Positions 12,033 through 21,817 of a stretch of DNA of 23,762 nucleotides are shown piece after piece. The notes under the pieces are model-generated. The model saw nothing but the letters and a program-made list of their open reading frames with translations, was not told the origin of the DNA and made no database searches. The stretch comes from Elysia marginata. Its lineage: Eukaryota > Mollusca > Gastropoda > Plakobranchidae. The stretch covers positions 498,103-521,864 of the forward strand of contig BMAT01009888.1 of assembly GCA_019649035.1 (NCBI GenBank). The letters run 5' to 3'. Position numbers and translations under genes: made by a program. How positions within the stretch are numbered: position 1 is the stretch's first letter; the number at the start of each line of letters is the position of its first letter.

Positions 12033-12044
12033 GGGGGGGGGGGG

Positions 12045-12475
12045 TGCAAACCTGTCTATTGATGGAGAAGGAGGCATTCCTCCAGAACAGAAGTTATCGG
12101 CAGAATTGTCTCTTTTTATGAAGCAAGTTGGAAACCAAAAATGAACACTTGGAGACAATGATAATTAATCTAGTGCAGACAGCATTTTAACACAACTTTT
12201 GCATGATTCAGCAAACATCGCTGTCTGGTATGACGTCAAGAACACATTTTTGAAAAATAGTACAAAAAAGGTTCAAGTAAGATTAGACGTCTCCCCGAAG
12301 GTGATGTGGGAAAAACACCGAGATGGTCATTATTTAAAAACGTTTTAATGGCAACTTCAATCGGCATTTACTTCGTGTTATTATTTTTTTTTTTGTATTT
12401 TTTTGTGTATGCCTGATGCGAACCGTCAAATCTGCATTACTTATATTATGACATAAGCAACGAGAGTGTGCCTAC
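12045..12475. other. non-genic stretch, probable intron
   Basis: AT-rich, with a T10 tract near 12386. A perfect TGACGTCA octamer at 12231-12238 has no other promoter signs. In the gene model this is the start of the 9.5-kb intron downstream of the middle exon. Confidence 0.35.
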
Positions 12476-12590
12476 CTTTCTTGGCCAGGGCTCCAGAAGA
12501 GTTGTAGAAGCTTGAGTCTCCTACGGTCAGTTCTCCATCTTTCACCAGGTGGTTCCACAGACGGCTCAGCCCATCCTTCGTCAGGCATGA
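12476..12590 (-). CDS. putative internal exon, start of RhoGAP-like domain (second of three)
   Basis: Minus-strand exon candidate of 115 nt with a good acceptor (TTTTTATGTCCAG) and donor (AAAG, then GTAGGC). It encodes 38 residues in phase 0, beginning SCLTKDGLSRLWNHLVKDGE and ending SFYNSSGALAKK, and leaves one base (G) for the next exon. It is clearly richer in GC than its surroundings, uses varied codons and has no stop in this frame, which makes it the most exon-like piece in the window. SFYNSSG lies where RhoGAP domains have GIYRxSG, and the helix-like lead-in LxxLWxHLVxxGE fits the start of that fold. The catalytic arginine position would be Asn, so the domain, if it is one, probably lacks GAP activity. 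The family assignment is inference. Confidence 0.6.
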
Positions 12591-12599
12591 CTGGACATA

Positions 12600-15500
12600 A
12601 AAACCAAACAAGTGTGTTTTAGTCAGGTTTTTTTTTTCAGTAATGAAACCCCTGCGAGTTATATTTATGTTCCATCATTCTCTTCTCGTTGCTACCACTA
12701 CTCCAACGCAGTTCTATACTGTGAAGAAATTTATATAAAACGAATGACATAAAAAGCAAAGAAAATTATAGCAGGTGAACACACCTTGCATAGAAATATT
12801 TTGTATTTCTCCCATATATTCAAAGTCGTAAGTAAGGCACTTGCCGATTCGTATACAGTTTTTAACCCTCAAGCTGTCGGACATTGTTTAACAATTCTCA
12901 TTTTATAACCAAGAATTGAAACATACCAACCTCAATTTGTGTTAAACTTCATTTGCTTACCTAAGACATATGGTTTATCATCGCATTATTTATAATAATA
13001 AACATAATTTCTACAGCGATCTACCCCACGTAGGCTCAGGCTCAGAGCGCTTATCATTAAATATACAATTTACACAAAACAATTGAACTGCTGTGATGAC
13101 TATTGGTAGATTCTACATGGCTCTGTATGCAATGACAAGGATTATGAAATAGCTTTAAAATACTCTCTGTAGCAATTACAAATTATATGATATTTAGAAT
13201 AGTGGTTTTTCGACTGAAATGGAAATTTAAGTAAGAAAGTTAGAGTGGTTGAATAGAAGAGTGTAAGAAATGTTGCCATGATCGTCATTATTATTGTTTT
13301 TGCTGTTCTTATTATCATCGCTATTTCCAATTTTTTTATATGACCATTATTACTATTATTACTGATGTTGTTCCTATTTATTACTATTACTATTGTTGTT
13401 TACATTAACTAGTATAAGACCTATTATAGTAACCATTAGTATCAATTAGATGATTGTGTTGATATTAGCAATGAGAACAATGTCAATAATCCTTTGCAGT
13501 CATAATTTTCCGTACCAAGCTAAGGAAATCTAACGAACTGATATTAATAATTGTAGGCATGTTCTCAAAATCCACTGTAAAATACTACTTTTCACATTCA
13601 GCTTTTTTTTTTGTTAAGAGGCTGAGGTTACAGTTCTCTGTTAGGCTTGGCGATTTATTCCCAGGCAAAGTTACATAAATCTTAAAGTTAAAACAGCAGG
13701 ACAAAGGTAACCGATTTTGGACGAAGTAAGACCACGCGCCACGAATGGACAGGTTTGGCTTTCAATTTAACTCTGATTCTTTTGACTTTTAATCCTTCAG
13801 CTGCGTACAGCGAAGGCGGGTTAGGGATGGTTTTAAGCTACATTTTAAAAATTGCCTTTCCTTCTCGTTTCGTCTCATTATGTTTTCTCTTGTTTTCTCC
13901 TTTGCAGAATTATTTTTAGAAGTCTTCTCTTCATAAAGGCAACATGACTATGAGTCATCTGCCCTATGGTAACGCAAGAGCGGCTGTTTTCCTTTGCAAC
14001 GTAGGAATCTGTTAAAATGCATTTTAATTGCAATTATTTATAAAGTAAAATTCATTATTAAGACCCTTTAAGCAATAAATCTCGCATTTTCTAAATTCAT
14101 TCTGATACTTGGAAAATCTATCGTTCATTTGTAATTATACTCAGGCTCGATGTTCTGTGGGTATAGTTCATCTAATCTTGCTTATCAACATAGATTCTAG
14201 AAAAGAAATACAAAGGTTTCTGCGCAAATAACACGCGTCACGGTGTGTCCAATAAAGTCGTTTAATAAAGTACTTTAAACATTTTTTTATTTGGCATGAA
14301 AAAATCACGCGTTATGCGACTAAAGCTTTAATGGTACTTCGTGGTCTTTCAGGCTGGAGAAACGACCCTATGGTCCAAGACACACTGTCACATAAATGTA
14401 GTAATCTTATCCAGATGTTCGTAATCAAACTCATTAAATCCTACAATGGAAACCCGAAATGTCGTTGGTTAGATTTTTCTTTATAAATTTCTGTCCATGC
14501 GGATTGGAAAACACACGTCAAGCTCAATTCTTTCTAAGGCACAATAATTTTACACTGTTAAACAGACACAATATATGCTTACGCGATCACTGAATCTCCT
14601 AAATTGGCCAAAAGGAATAGCATTTTTTTACCATAACATCTCGAACAAAACAAAACAGCAAAACACTCAGACGAAAGCCAAGCTACATGACAGCTTCTGT
14701 ATTGATTCGAACACCAAAATTTTCCTAAGTAACACGCTCAACAAAAGATCAAGATTTAGCTCTATGTAATTGCTTATCTTAGCGTATTACAAATTTACAT
14801 GGTGAGCGGGTGCACGGAGCCAGGGTGAAACGTAGGCTAAGGATGACTGAGCATGCCTACTGAAAATGTTATGCAATATACAGGTAAAGACGAAATATGA
14901 ACTGTTCTAGGTGCCATTATACATCCCTTACCAACTTCGTCTGTATGTAGAGTTCCTGCTTTAGAGCTAATTACAGATTCGCATCAAAAGCGTACTATGA
15001 GTATGACAAAAAGGAAAAATCAAGGTGGTCTAGATTGTTCAAGGTCACACAAGAAGCAAAACGTGCTGAAAATATGACAAAATAAATTTTGCGTATTTCC
15101 TAAACATTGCGAATCTGGGGGTAATAAGAAAACTATTATCTGCATTATGTGCTAAGTACAAGGCGATACTTGCGTGTTCAAAGAGGACAGTATCGGTATG
15201 TTGACCAGACACTGCTCTTGGCACTCTTAATCAACTCTCTTTAAGTTCAACACTAAGAACGAAATTTAAAAAGAAAACCTTGGGAGTCTGTAGCCAATAA
15301 GAAAAAATTAAAAGAAGGAGTAGGGAAAATTGGGAAAGGGAGTTAAAGAAAGAGAAAATGTTCTTTACTTTCAATAATTAGAGCTTGTTGTTAATTGAAG
15401 ATAGCCCCATAAGGTGTTTTGGTTCCCTTCGGTGCTGAAAAACATTTATTAACTTTTTGTCGATTCGTTGACATAATCGTGTATCCATCTGGAGCTAATC

Positions 15501-15655
15501 TCAACCCTCTATACATCAACAAACGCCCAGCAGAGCTGAAAACACACGACTATAAGTACCGTGTATCCAATATCGATCACACAACTCTGAATGGAAAAAG
15601 ATAACAAAGATTTTACATCAAAGTCAACTTTGTGAATTTAGCGTCATGTGGAGCA
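12600..15655. other. AT-rich intron-like stretch
   Basis: No gene is supported. A degenerate ATT/ACT-rich patch lies at about 13286-13400. Elsewhere the sequence is AT-rich without long open frames (60-odd codons at most) and without repeat ends I can define. Confidence 0.45.
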
Positions 15656-15658
15656 ATA

Positions 15659-15680
15659 CCCCCCTCCCCGCCCATACCCC
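15659..15680 (-). other. strong G-quadruplex-type motif on minus strand
   Basis: On the plus strand four C runs occur: six C, T, four C, G, three C, ATA, four C. Read on the minus strand this is G4-N3-G3-N1-G4-N1-G6, four runs of at least three G with loops of 3, 1 and 1. Such motifs commonly form stable quadruplexes. Nothing nearby links it to a promoter. Confidence 0.6.
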
Positions 15681-15960
15681 GCGTAGGTTGTTTTACTGTA
15701 ATGTGCTTTCCGTAGAAAAACAAGATGGCGACACATAGATTAATAAGGCGATCTGAAATCATATAAATCATTGCCGTTGAATTCGTCAATGTTTTTATTC
15801 CATAATGTTTTTCATCAATGTTTTTTTCCAGAAAAGTGTAACGTAGTAAGAAAGAATTACAGGTCTTTGAGAATTGAATGTAAGGATACGTCCCTATTAT
15901 GGCGTACAGGTAAGAGGTTAAAACCAAACAAGTTAACATGTCAAAGTTAAAGTGATGTGT

Positions 15961-16010
15961 CCATCAAAATCATTATCTTCTTAGATACCGGTAATAGCAA
16001 GTTTTGATGG
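15961..16010. repeat. inverted repeat, 9-bp arms
   Basis: CCATCAAAA at 15961-15969 pairs exactly with TTTTGATGG at 16002-16010 across a 32-base loop. It could be a small MITE remnant or chance. Confidence 0.35.
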
Positions 16011-16100
16011 AGTGATTTTAATAACATAATGAAGGTCCAAATAGAAAACATTTTTTTTTTCATATTAGATGTCCCAGCTATGCATCAAACATGTTTAGTA

Positions 16101-16120
16101 GTGCATTATCCATAATGCAC
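16101..16120. repeat. perfect short hairpin
   Basis: GTGCATTATCCATAATGCAC forms a perfect hairpin with 9-bp arms and a CC turn. No flanking target duplication was recognised. Confidence 0.6.
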
Positions 16121-16159
16121 AGAGGAATTTTTCAAATCATGTTTTAAGTAAAATACTTA

Positions 16160-16195
16160 GGCTATTTTGCGTCATTTGGCTATTTTGCGTCATTT
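16160..16195 (+). repeat. exact 18-bp tandem duplication
   Basis: GGCTATTTTGCGTCATTT occurs twice head to tail without a mismatch. Because the copies are identical, the duplication is likely recent. Confidence 0.9.
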
Positions 16196-16199
16196 GCTC

Positions 16200-16568
16200 C
16201 TATCCAATCATATTGGGTTTAAGCGTGAACTGCAATTGCTGACGACAGATTAAATAGAATCCTACCCGATTATCGATACCGACAACCATCGAGGTCTCCA
16301 GACCCCAAGGAAAGTAAATCATGCTGGTATTGGTAGCTTGGACTGCTAGCGTCATCTTGCCGTTAAAGTCTCGTATTCTAGACATTTGGGGTGTATTTAC
16401 CACACACCCAATGTTGCACCCTGCGACAAATCCGTAAAGGTATACGATAATAATCTTTAACACTTTCAAATACAAACAGATAGCCTCACAAGAATCGATC
16501 TGGTCAACCTTATGAAAAGGAAACTCGTGGAAAAATCGAGATGTGGTATCGTCACCTCTTTTTTTCAC
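16200..16568 (-). other. 122-codon open frame, unrecognised
   Basis: This is the longest low-repeat frame outside the LINE. It contains segments such as VDQIDSCEAICLYLKVLKII and GKMTLAVQATNTSMIYFPWG. It has a mildly hydrophobic middle (LYLKVLKIIIVYLYGFVAGC) that could be one membrane segment by composition. No domain, upstream signal or splice-like border supports it as a gene. It may be a decayed element or chance. Confidence 0.15.
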
Positions 16569-16569
16569 A

Positions 16570-17928
16570 ATTAGTACAATTATTAGTCACCTTTTGTCAA
16601 TGCGTCTTTGACAAAAGTACTGGCCCCAGTGGCTTTCCTTTAATGAAAAATATAGACCGATTATTTTCAATGGGTTTTGAAAAGACAAATTTAAATACCC
16701 TTGGGAAACGTTTCCAATGTTCCTTGGCAATCACCTATTACAATATAATTATAGAAACTAGATTTAACCGTTGAAGGTTATGTAAAGTCAAATTTGAAAC
16801 AAACAAAAATGAAGCAAAATCTGAACTTTATAATCTACTACTCAAAATGAAACAAGTAAAACAGACACACAAAAATTGAAACAATATGAACAAAGTAAAG
16901 CTGCAGGTGTTTAAAAATTTCGAAATTTTTTTTTGCGCATGATGAAAGCCCTTAAAATGTGACACAATTAAGCACTTTGATTTGAGCATTTATTTCTTTA
17001 AAAAAAAAACTGTAACTGCTGTACGTAAAACAAAGCAACAGTTTCAGAAGAGTTCTATGAACATCATAATTTAACAAATTTAGGTTACTACTCCATTGGT
17101 TTTTTTTTTTCACATATGATACAGACAAAAAAAGTGAAAAAAGAGAGTATATCTTGCTCATGCTGTCACATTAGAATGACAAAAACAATAGTGCATTGGT
17201 CTTATGTAGGTATAACATCTCCAGCACATTTAATTTCTTTTTTCATTTCCTTGTTTTCTTTTTCAGAGGGGCAGCTGCATTAGAAAAAAATAGAATTTCA
17301 TATCTAATATTCCTGAAATTGCAGATTGTTATTTAGCTTTTAAGGTTTTTTTTTTAAATCAAGTTGAAAAAACAGGACTGGAAAACTATCAATTTTAAGT
17401 GAATGATCATTGTTAAATCAATTCCAGGGCATGAAACAGATTTACCATAGGAGGCAAATTATGGAAATCAAAACCTTTGACACTGTATTGATGCATGTTA
17501 GTCTGTCATAAACTATGATAGAGACTTATGTATTTAATGATAATCAGTTCCTAAAGCTACTGAAAGAATGTGACCAAGATTGATTGACATGTACAATTAC
17601 AAGGAATGATATGGATGCCAATTTGCAGACTTGTAGAGTTGAACTAATCATAAACATTTGGCAAATAGAATTAAACTTAGTCATTTTTATAATTTTATAT
17701 CTAATGGTAAAGAAACATGACAATCATTTACAATCTCCTAGCAAAGGTGGAATTGAACCATTCTGATTGTGGTATTTTTTTACTTTGAATTCTTGTTTTG
17801 ATATGATAATATTATGCCTATACCAAGGCCCGTTATGAATGTACATGAATACAATTTTACATGAAGTATGAAAGAAGGAAGAAAATTAAATTAATGAATA
17901 CAATTGAACAATAATTCCAAAGACATAC
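16570..17928. other. AT-rich intron-like stretch
   Basis: Homopolymer-rich sequence (T9-T10 tracts near 16926, 17101 and 17346) with no frame above about 77 codons and no defined repeats. In the gene model it is the 5' part of the intron between the first and second putative exons. Confidence 0.45.
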
Positions 17929-18079
17929 CTGGATATCAGCTTTTAACCAAGCACTGTCTTGGCTGGCCTGGGGCCTAAATTGAGCTAGGCGTATCCAGTC
18001 AATGCTCATCCTATCTCTTCTTACATGAGTCAACTTCAAATTGTCATCCTTTGGATTGTGCGGCAATTTAGACCGCTGC
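17929..18079 (-). CDS. putative internal exon, unrecognised segment (first of three)
   Basis: Minus-strand exon candidate of 151 nt. The acceptor is TTTATAG preceded by a moderately pyrimidine-rich stretch, and the donor is CAG followed by GTATGT. After one base that finishes an incoming codon it encodes 50 residues, beginning QRSKLPHNPKDDNLKLTHVR and including MSIDWIRLAQFRPQASQDSA, and ends on a complete codon (CAG). The next candidate exon starts in phase 0, so the join is in frame. It is charged, with two Trp and no repeat bias, unlike the surrounding AT-rich sequence. An alternative acceptor three bases later (GCAG) would drop one Gln. I do not recognise the segment; by order it would precede the RhoGAP-like domain. 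Confidence 0.5.
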
Positions 18080-19225
18080 CTATAAATTGGTATTGGAATG
18101 AAGAAATGACAGATTAATTCTAGGGCTAGAAATAGAAAATAAGTATATGATAAACACAAAAAAAATTCTTTGAAAATTAGGAAGAAACAGAAGGCCTTAT
18201 AGGTGATAAAAACTGATCATGATTAAGTATTTCAAGAGGAGGAAATGAAGGGTTTTCTTTGGGGCAAGAAACAACCTACAGACAGTAAAGTCCATTTCAA
18301 ACAATTTTCAAAGCACTTTCTAGTTCTTTTTCTTTTTTGAAAATTGCTCTGATAAAACTATGGACAGGACCATCGGTAAATCAAATATTGACTTTTCCTA
18401 ATACTCATTTAATACTACTCAGGATAGAAAATAATAAAGTTTTGAAATGGACATGTTAAATTAACCCCTTGAGACTAAACTGAATAAAAAATTTTTTTTT
18501 TTAATTTTACCAAGAAAAAGAACTTATGAAGCATAAAGTTATTGTAAAGTAAAGTTGAATTAATGTTTCATAAATTTTATATGGGGTAATTTCACAGAAA
18601 ATGCTCCCTGAGCAGTGTTTTTAAGATGTTACTATAAAATTTTGGTCTCCTATACTTATAAGCAGACACATTCAATTTGTCAAATTAACCACAATTACCT
18701 TACTCTCGAAAATTTTTTGCTTGGCAGAAAACTTTGATAGAGGGGCAAGTTTGAAATCATGCTGTTTATGAAAGTTTTTTTGGCTTTCTAAATACATCCA
18801 TAAAGCAAACTTCTTTTTAAAGTTGAGACTTCTGAAATTTATACTTTAGATGAAGTTGCCCAAAAAATTATGGTACAAAGAAGTGTCAAGTCAGTTACAG
18901 TCTAACCTGCCCAGGACGACCTTTGAAGATCAACATGGACAGGTGGTTGTAATGGGCATTCATGGTGTTGTGAAGCAACCAAGCTCAAATGTTATAAAAT
19001 TAAGGTGTGGGGGAATGGAGGAGCTTGTCAATGGGCCTTGTGGGGGTACTTGGTCTATAATTCTTATTTGTAGGTTTAGATCACAGGTAAACAAAAAACA
19101 AACATGCTGGAGGCAGGTGTAGGACATCGACATGTAAGAGTACTGGACTAGCAGCTGATTGGTTCTCCTCGGGTCAAAAGTGGCTTCATTGCAGAATTTT
19201 TAAAAAAGAATATTGTGAAATAAAA
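18080..19225. other. AT-rich stretch upstream of putative exon and beside LINE
   Basis: No gene is supported. A 90-codon plus-strand frame at 18850-19122 (including EDQHGQVVVMGIHGVVKQPS) lies in a slightly GC-richer patch next to the truncated LINE end. It may be part of an unidentified repeat. The rest is AT-rich and featureless. Confidence 0.4.
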
Positions 19226-19874
19226 AGCTGACTCTGTGTTATGATGTTCTCTGTGCGCAGATTGAAAGGGATCAGTAAGATCAAAATTTGATAGATGGAC
19301 TTTGAGTTGTCGGAGGACTACTTTCTCTAAAATTTTCGATAAAAATGACAGGTTTGACACTGGACGATAATTTTTCAAATCTTCAGAATACAGAAAACAG
19401 AATTCTTTATTTATCCCACATGGGGAAATTAAAAATTGACAGGCTCCGTTCAAAAAGAAAAACATCAAGACAAGTTAATTTTTTTAGTAAAGGAGAAATG
19501 ATAGCATGCTTGAATGGTGTAGGAACTATGCCTGTAATAAGGGAGTCATTAATAATGTCAGTAATAACAGGCAATAAGCAATCTAAGTTCTTCACAAGAA
19601 AGTCAGTTGGAATGGGATCAATAACAAAAGATTTCAAAGGAGATGACATGATAATTTCTAATTCTTTAACGATATCACAAGATACAGGGTGAAATAAAGA
19701 CCAGGTGGTTCCGACAAAATTTAAATTATCATGAGATACAGCCGCAGAATTACATGAATCAAGATGATGTCTTATTTTCATAATTTTATCGCAGAAATAA
19801 TTTCCAAATTTCTCTAAAAGATTTTTACTTTCAATTTTTTTAGGAAGTACTTTTGCATTTGACTCCCCGCACAA
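19226..19874 (-). pseudogene. LINE (non-LTR) reverse transcriptase fragment, broken
   Basis: Minus-strand remnant of an L2/CR1/Jockey-type reverse transcriptase. The first frame (19874 to about 19464) has the pattern SSPLKSFVIDPIPTDFL, then LLPVITDIINDSL and FKHAIISPLLKK, which are typical of the region before and at the start of the RT domain. A second frame then resumes with LKNYRPVSNLSFLSKILEKV and DPFQSAHREHHNTES (from about 19387 to 19226). The frames are separated by about 76 extra bases, so the reading is shifted. The homology stops near 19226, before the catalytic palm motif (F/Y-x-D-D), so it cannot be active. No endonuclease domain or 3' end of this element was found. It lies on the same strand as the putative gene, in sequence upstream of its first exon. 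Confidence 0.9.
19388..19463 (-). mobile_element. 76-bp insertion inside the LINE, resembling a LINE 3' tail
   Basis: Between codons for CLD and SEDLKNYRPVS of the RT, about 76 extra bases interrupt the frame. Read on the minus strand they contain TTTCCCCATGTGGGATAAAT, then AAAG and a TTCTG-rich tail. A short CCCCA/TGTGGG hairpin followed by AATAAA and a short repeat tail is a common form of LINE 3' ends. It may be a strongly 5'-truncated copy of another LINE. I could not identify a target duplication. Confidence 0.4.
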
Positions 19875-20220
19875 GAAATTGAAACATAGAAAAAAGCTTC
19901 AAGTGGATTAACAGTACGTTTCATTTTACTTTGTAGCAGCATATTAAATATAACCACATCTTCTCCACCACTAACATGAGGGGATATGTCTCTGAATTAT
20001 CATTTATTTAGAGTATATCAATCCTTCCTCCAACTTATATCTGTCAGGCAGTCATTTGATGTATTTGCAATGTTGGAGAATGTGTGTAAAAGCTTAATTT
20101 TGAACAGTAATTTCCAAAATATTTTTCTAGCTATTGTTCAAAATTAGTTACAACTATACAAGTTCAAATAACTAAATTGTCACTCTCCAGTGTGTATACA
20201 TACATCTAAATGCAACGTTT

Positions 20221-20411
20221 AGGCACTCTCGAACACTTGTGCTCCCTCAAGACTTTTCCAGGTTGAAAGAAATATAATTACATATTCGATATCGACTGAT
20301 TATTTTGTTTAGTGTCATTTATATTACTTTTGGCCCATTTTTTGTCAAAATGAGCTCTAGAAAACAAGCCATATTATTTGTAAGTTTGATAATACCATCT
20401 GACCTGTTACA
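20221..20411. mobile_element. family X MITE-like element, partial copy
   Basis: The left end has CACTCTCGAACA and then CTCCCTCAAGACTTTTCCAG. This matches, in inverted orientation, the right end of the complete-looking copy at 21144-21398. The following 130 bases (through AAACAAGCCATATTATTTGT and ATCTGACCTGTT) match that copy in direct orientation. Its own right end is missing. It codes for nothing. Confidence 0.6.
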
Positions 20412-20593
20412 CTTATAATATACGAACATAAAAATAATTTCTCCATGATTAAGCCTCAAAATCACCAGACTTTGGTGCATGTCCCTATGATGCATTACCC
20501 TACCTATCAACACAAAATGTGCATCTTTTAGTCATTTTCCTAACCCGCAGCAGTTGGCAAAAAATTTCTCTATTTTTTTTTTTTTAAATATAG

Positions 20594-20620
20594 GATCAGA
20601 ATAGAGAGATAGCCCTGATT
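20594..20620. repeat. short repeat, copy 1 of AGAATAGAGAGATAGCCC
   Basis: GATCAGAATAGAGAGATAGC followed by CCTGATT recurs at 21755-21782 with one extra base and one change. The two copies lie 1.16 kb apart, around the family Y and X elements. Confidence 0.7.
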
Positions 20621-20675
20621 TTATATCTAGAGTTCTTGGCTAGCTCTAGACTACTGGAGATAAGCTACAGCTCAT

Positions 20676-21136
20676 GAGACTGTGACAAAACATGGTAAAT
20701 CTGTTGGTTGTGATGGCAGACAAATTATAATATCAGAAATAACACAGAAACTAACAATATCGTCAAAATACTCAAATTGATGTGATGTTATGACTTTCTT
20801 AAATGGCATCATAACGCTTTGCCAGAAATTTTAAGTGAATCAATCAAGAAATATATAGAAACGGTCAAACTCAAAATCTGTCGGTTGTGGTGCAGGAAAC
20901 ATTTTTGTCCACCATCACAACCGACAGATTTTCAATTGCGTTTTTCCTTCATTTCTTTTAAACTGTAAGGTCTTTCTGGATAAAATTTTCAACACTACTA
21001 AATGATGTAGTTTCACTTTCAGATGGATACAAGGCAAGCGCTTTTTTGGGGCAGCCTTATTTTCTTTGCTATGCTCAAAAATACTTTGTCCACCATCACA
21101 ATGGACAGAATTGTGACTTCTTTTTGTCACCGCCTA
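20676..21136. mobile_element. family Y foldback MITE-like element, copy 2 (inverted)
   Basis: About 461 bp, aligning in reverse complement with the copy at 8095-8528. The ends are GAGACTGTGACAAAACATGG and, at the right, TTTTTGTCACCGCCTA. At its centre 17-bp perfect arms AAAATCTGTCGGTTGTG (20873-20889) and CACAACCGACAGATTTT (20916-20932) surround a 26-base loop. The same motif also lies inside both ends, so each half is bounded by it. A 71-codon frame across the right half (20915-21130) is a by-product of the repeat. No transposase is encoded. Confidence 0.8.
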
Positions 21137-21143
21137 AGATTCT

Positions 21144-21398
21144 GTCCCTTGAGTCTTCTCCTGGTCAATAGAATATAACTACTGATTACTTTGGCTTAAT
21201 GTCACTTCTTTGTATACATTATTTTTGGCTTATTTCGTATTAAAATGAACTCTTGAATTTGAAAACAAGCTTTATGTTATTTGTAAGCTTGATATTCTAT
21301 CTGACCTGTTTAAAACTTAGTTAAAGTGTTGATATTGATATATATTTTTTATCGACCTGGCAAAGTCTTGAGGGACTGTGAATGTTCAAGAGTGTACT
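21144..21398. mobile_element. family X MITE-like element, fuller copy
   Basis: About 255 bp with inverted ends: CCCTTGAGTCTTCTCCTGGT at the left and ACCTGGCAAAGTCTTGAGGG at the right. The interior matches 20281-20411 in direct orientation. Beyond the right TIR the bases ACTGTGAATGTTCAAGAGTG match the outer left part of the other copy in inverted orientation. Non-coding. Confidence 0.6.
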
Positions 21399-21719
21399 GA
21401 AATTTTGACTTTAAAGTTTAGAACAATTTTGAATATATGTGACACGCCCAAGTGAAATCAGGCTTGTAAAACTGAGTCAAACCCAGGAAATGGCTGCTAA
21501 AGATATAATAAATTACTACAGTATTAGATTATAAGTCTACCTCACCGGCTCATCAAATATCTCAATTTTCATGTTCTAGTAAAGTTAGAGCAATGATTTT
21601 TGAAAATTTATACTTTAAGATAAGCTTTCTCATGACACTAATACTTAGGCCTAATACTTATAGGCCTAACGCCAAATGTCAAAATTCTGACATAAGAATG
21701 ATCTCACCATGCTGGGTCA

Positions 21720-21747
21720 CATATATAATATTATATATGGTACCATA
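21720..21747. repeat. overlapping perfect palindromes
   Basis: CATATATAATATTATATATG (21720-21739) is a perfect 20-bp palindrome. It overlaps a second perfect palindrome TATGGTACCATA (21736-21747). It is AT-rich, so partly expected by composition, and may form a cruciform. Confidence 0.6.
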
Positions 21748-21754
21748 ATATATA

Positions 21755-21782
21755 GATCTAGAATAGAGAGATAGCCCCGATT
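21755..21782. repeat. short repeat, copy 2 of AGAATAGAGAGATAGCCC
   Basis: Matches 20594-20620; both copies are followed within about 30 bases by GGCTAGC. It ends about 35 bases before family Z copy 1. Confidence 0.7.
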
Positions 21783-21817
21783 CTAAACGGCTAGCAATAG
21801 ACATTTGGGGATGTATA

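Noticed and set aside
15720..15735. YY1-like/Kozak-like CAAGATGGCGAC
   Set aside because: The ATG opens a frame of only about 14 codons and no transcription start evidence is visible.
17745..17765. Box-B-like GGTTCAATTCC on the minus strand
   Set aside because: No box A at suitable distance and no cloverleaf can be closed, so it is not called as a tRNA or SINE.
20915..21130. 71-codon minus-strand frame (includes HCDGGQSIFEHSKENK)
   Set aside because: It lies wholly within the right half of the family Y element and the other copy does not keep the frame convincingly.
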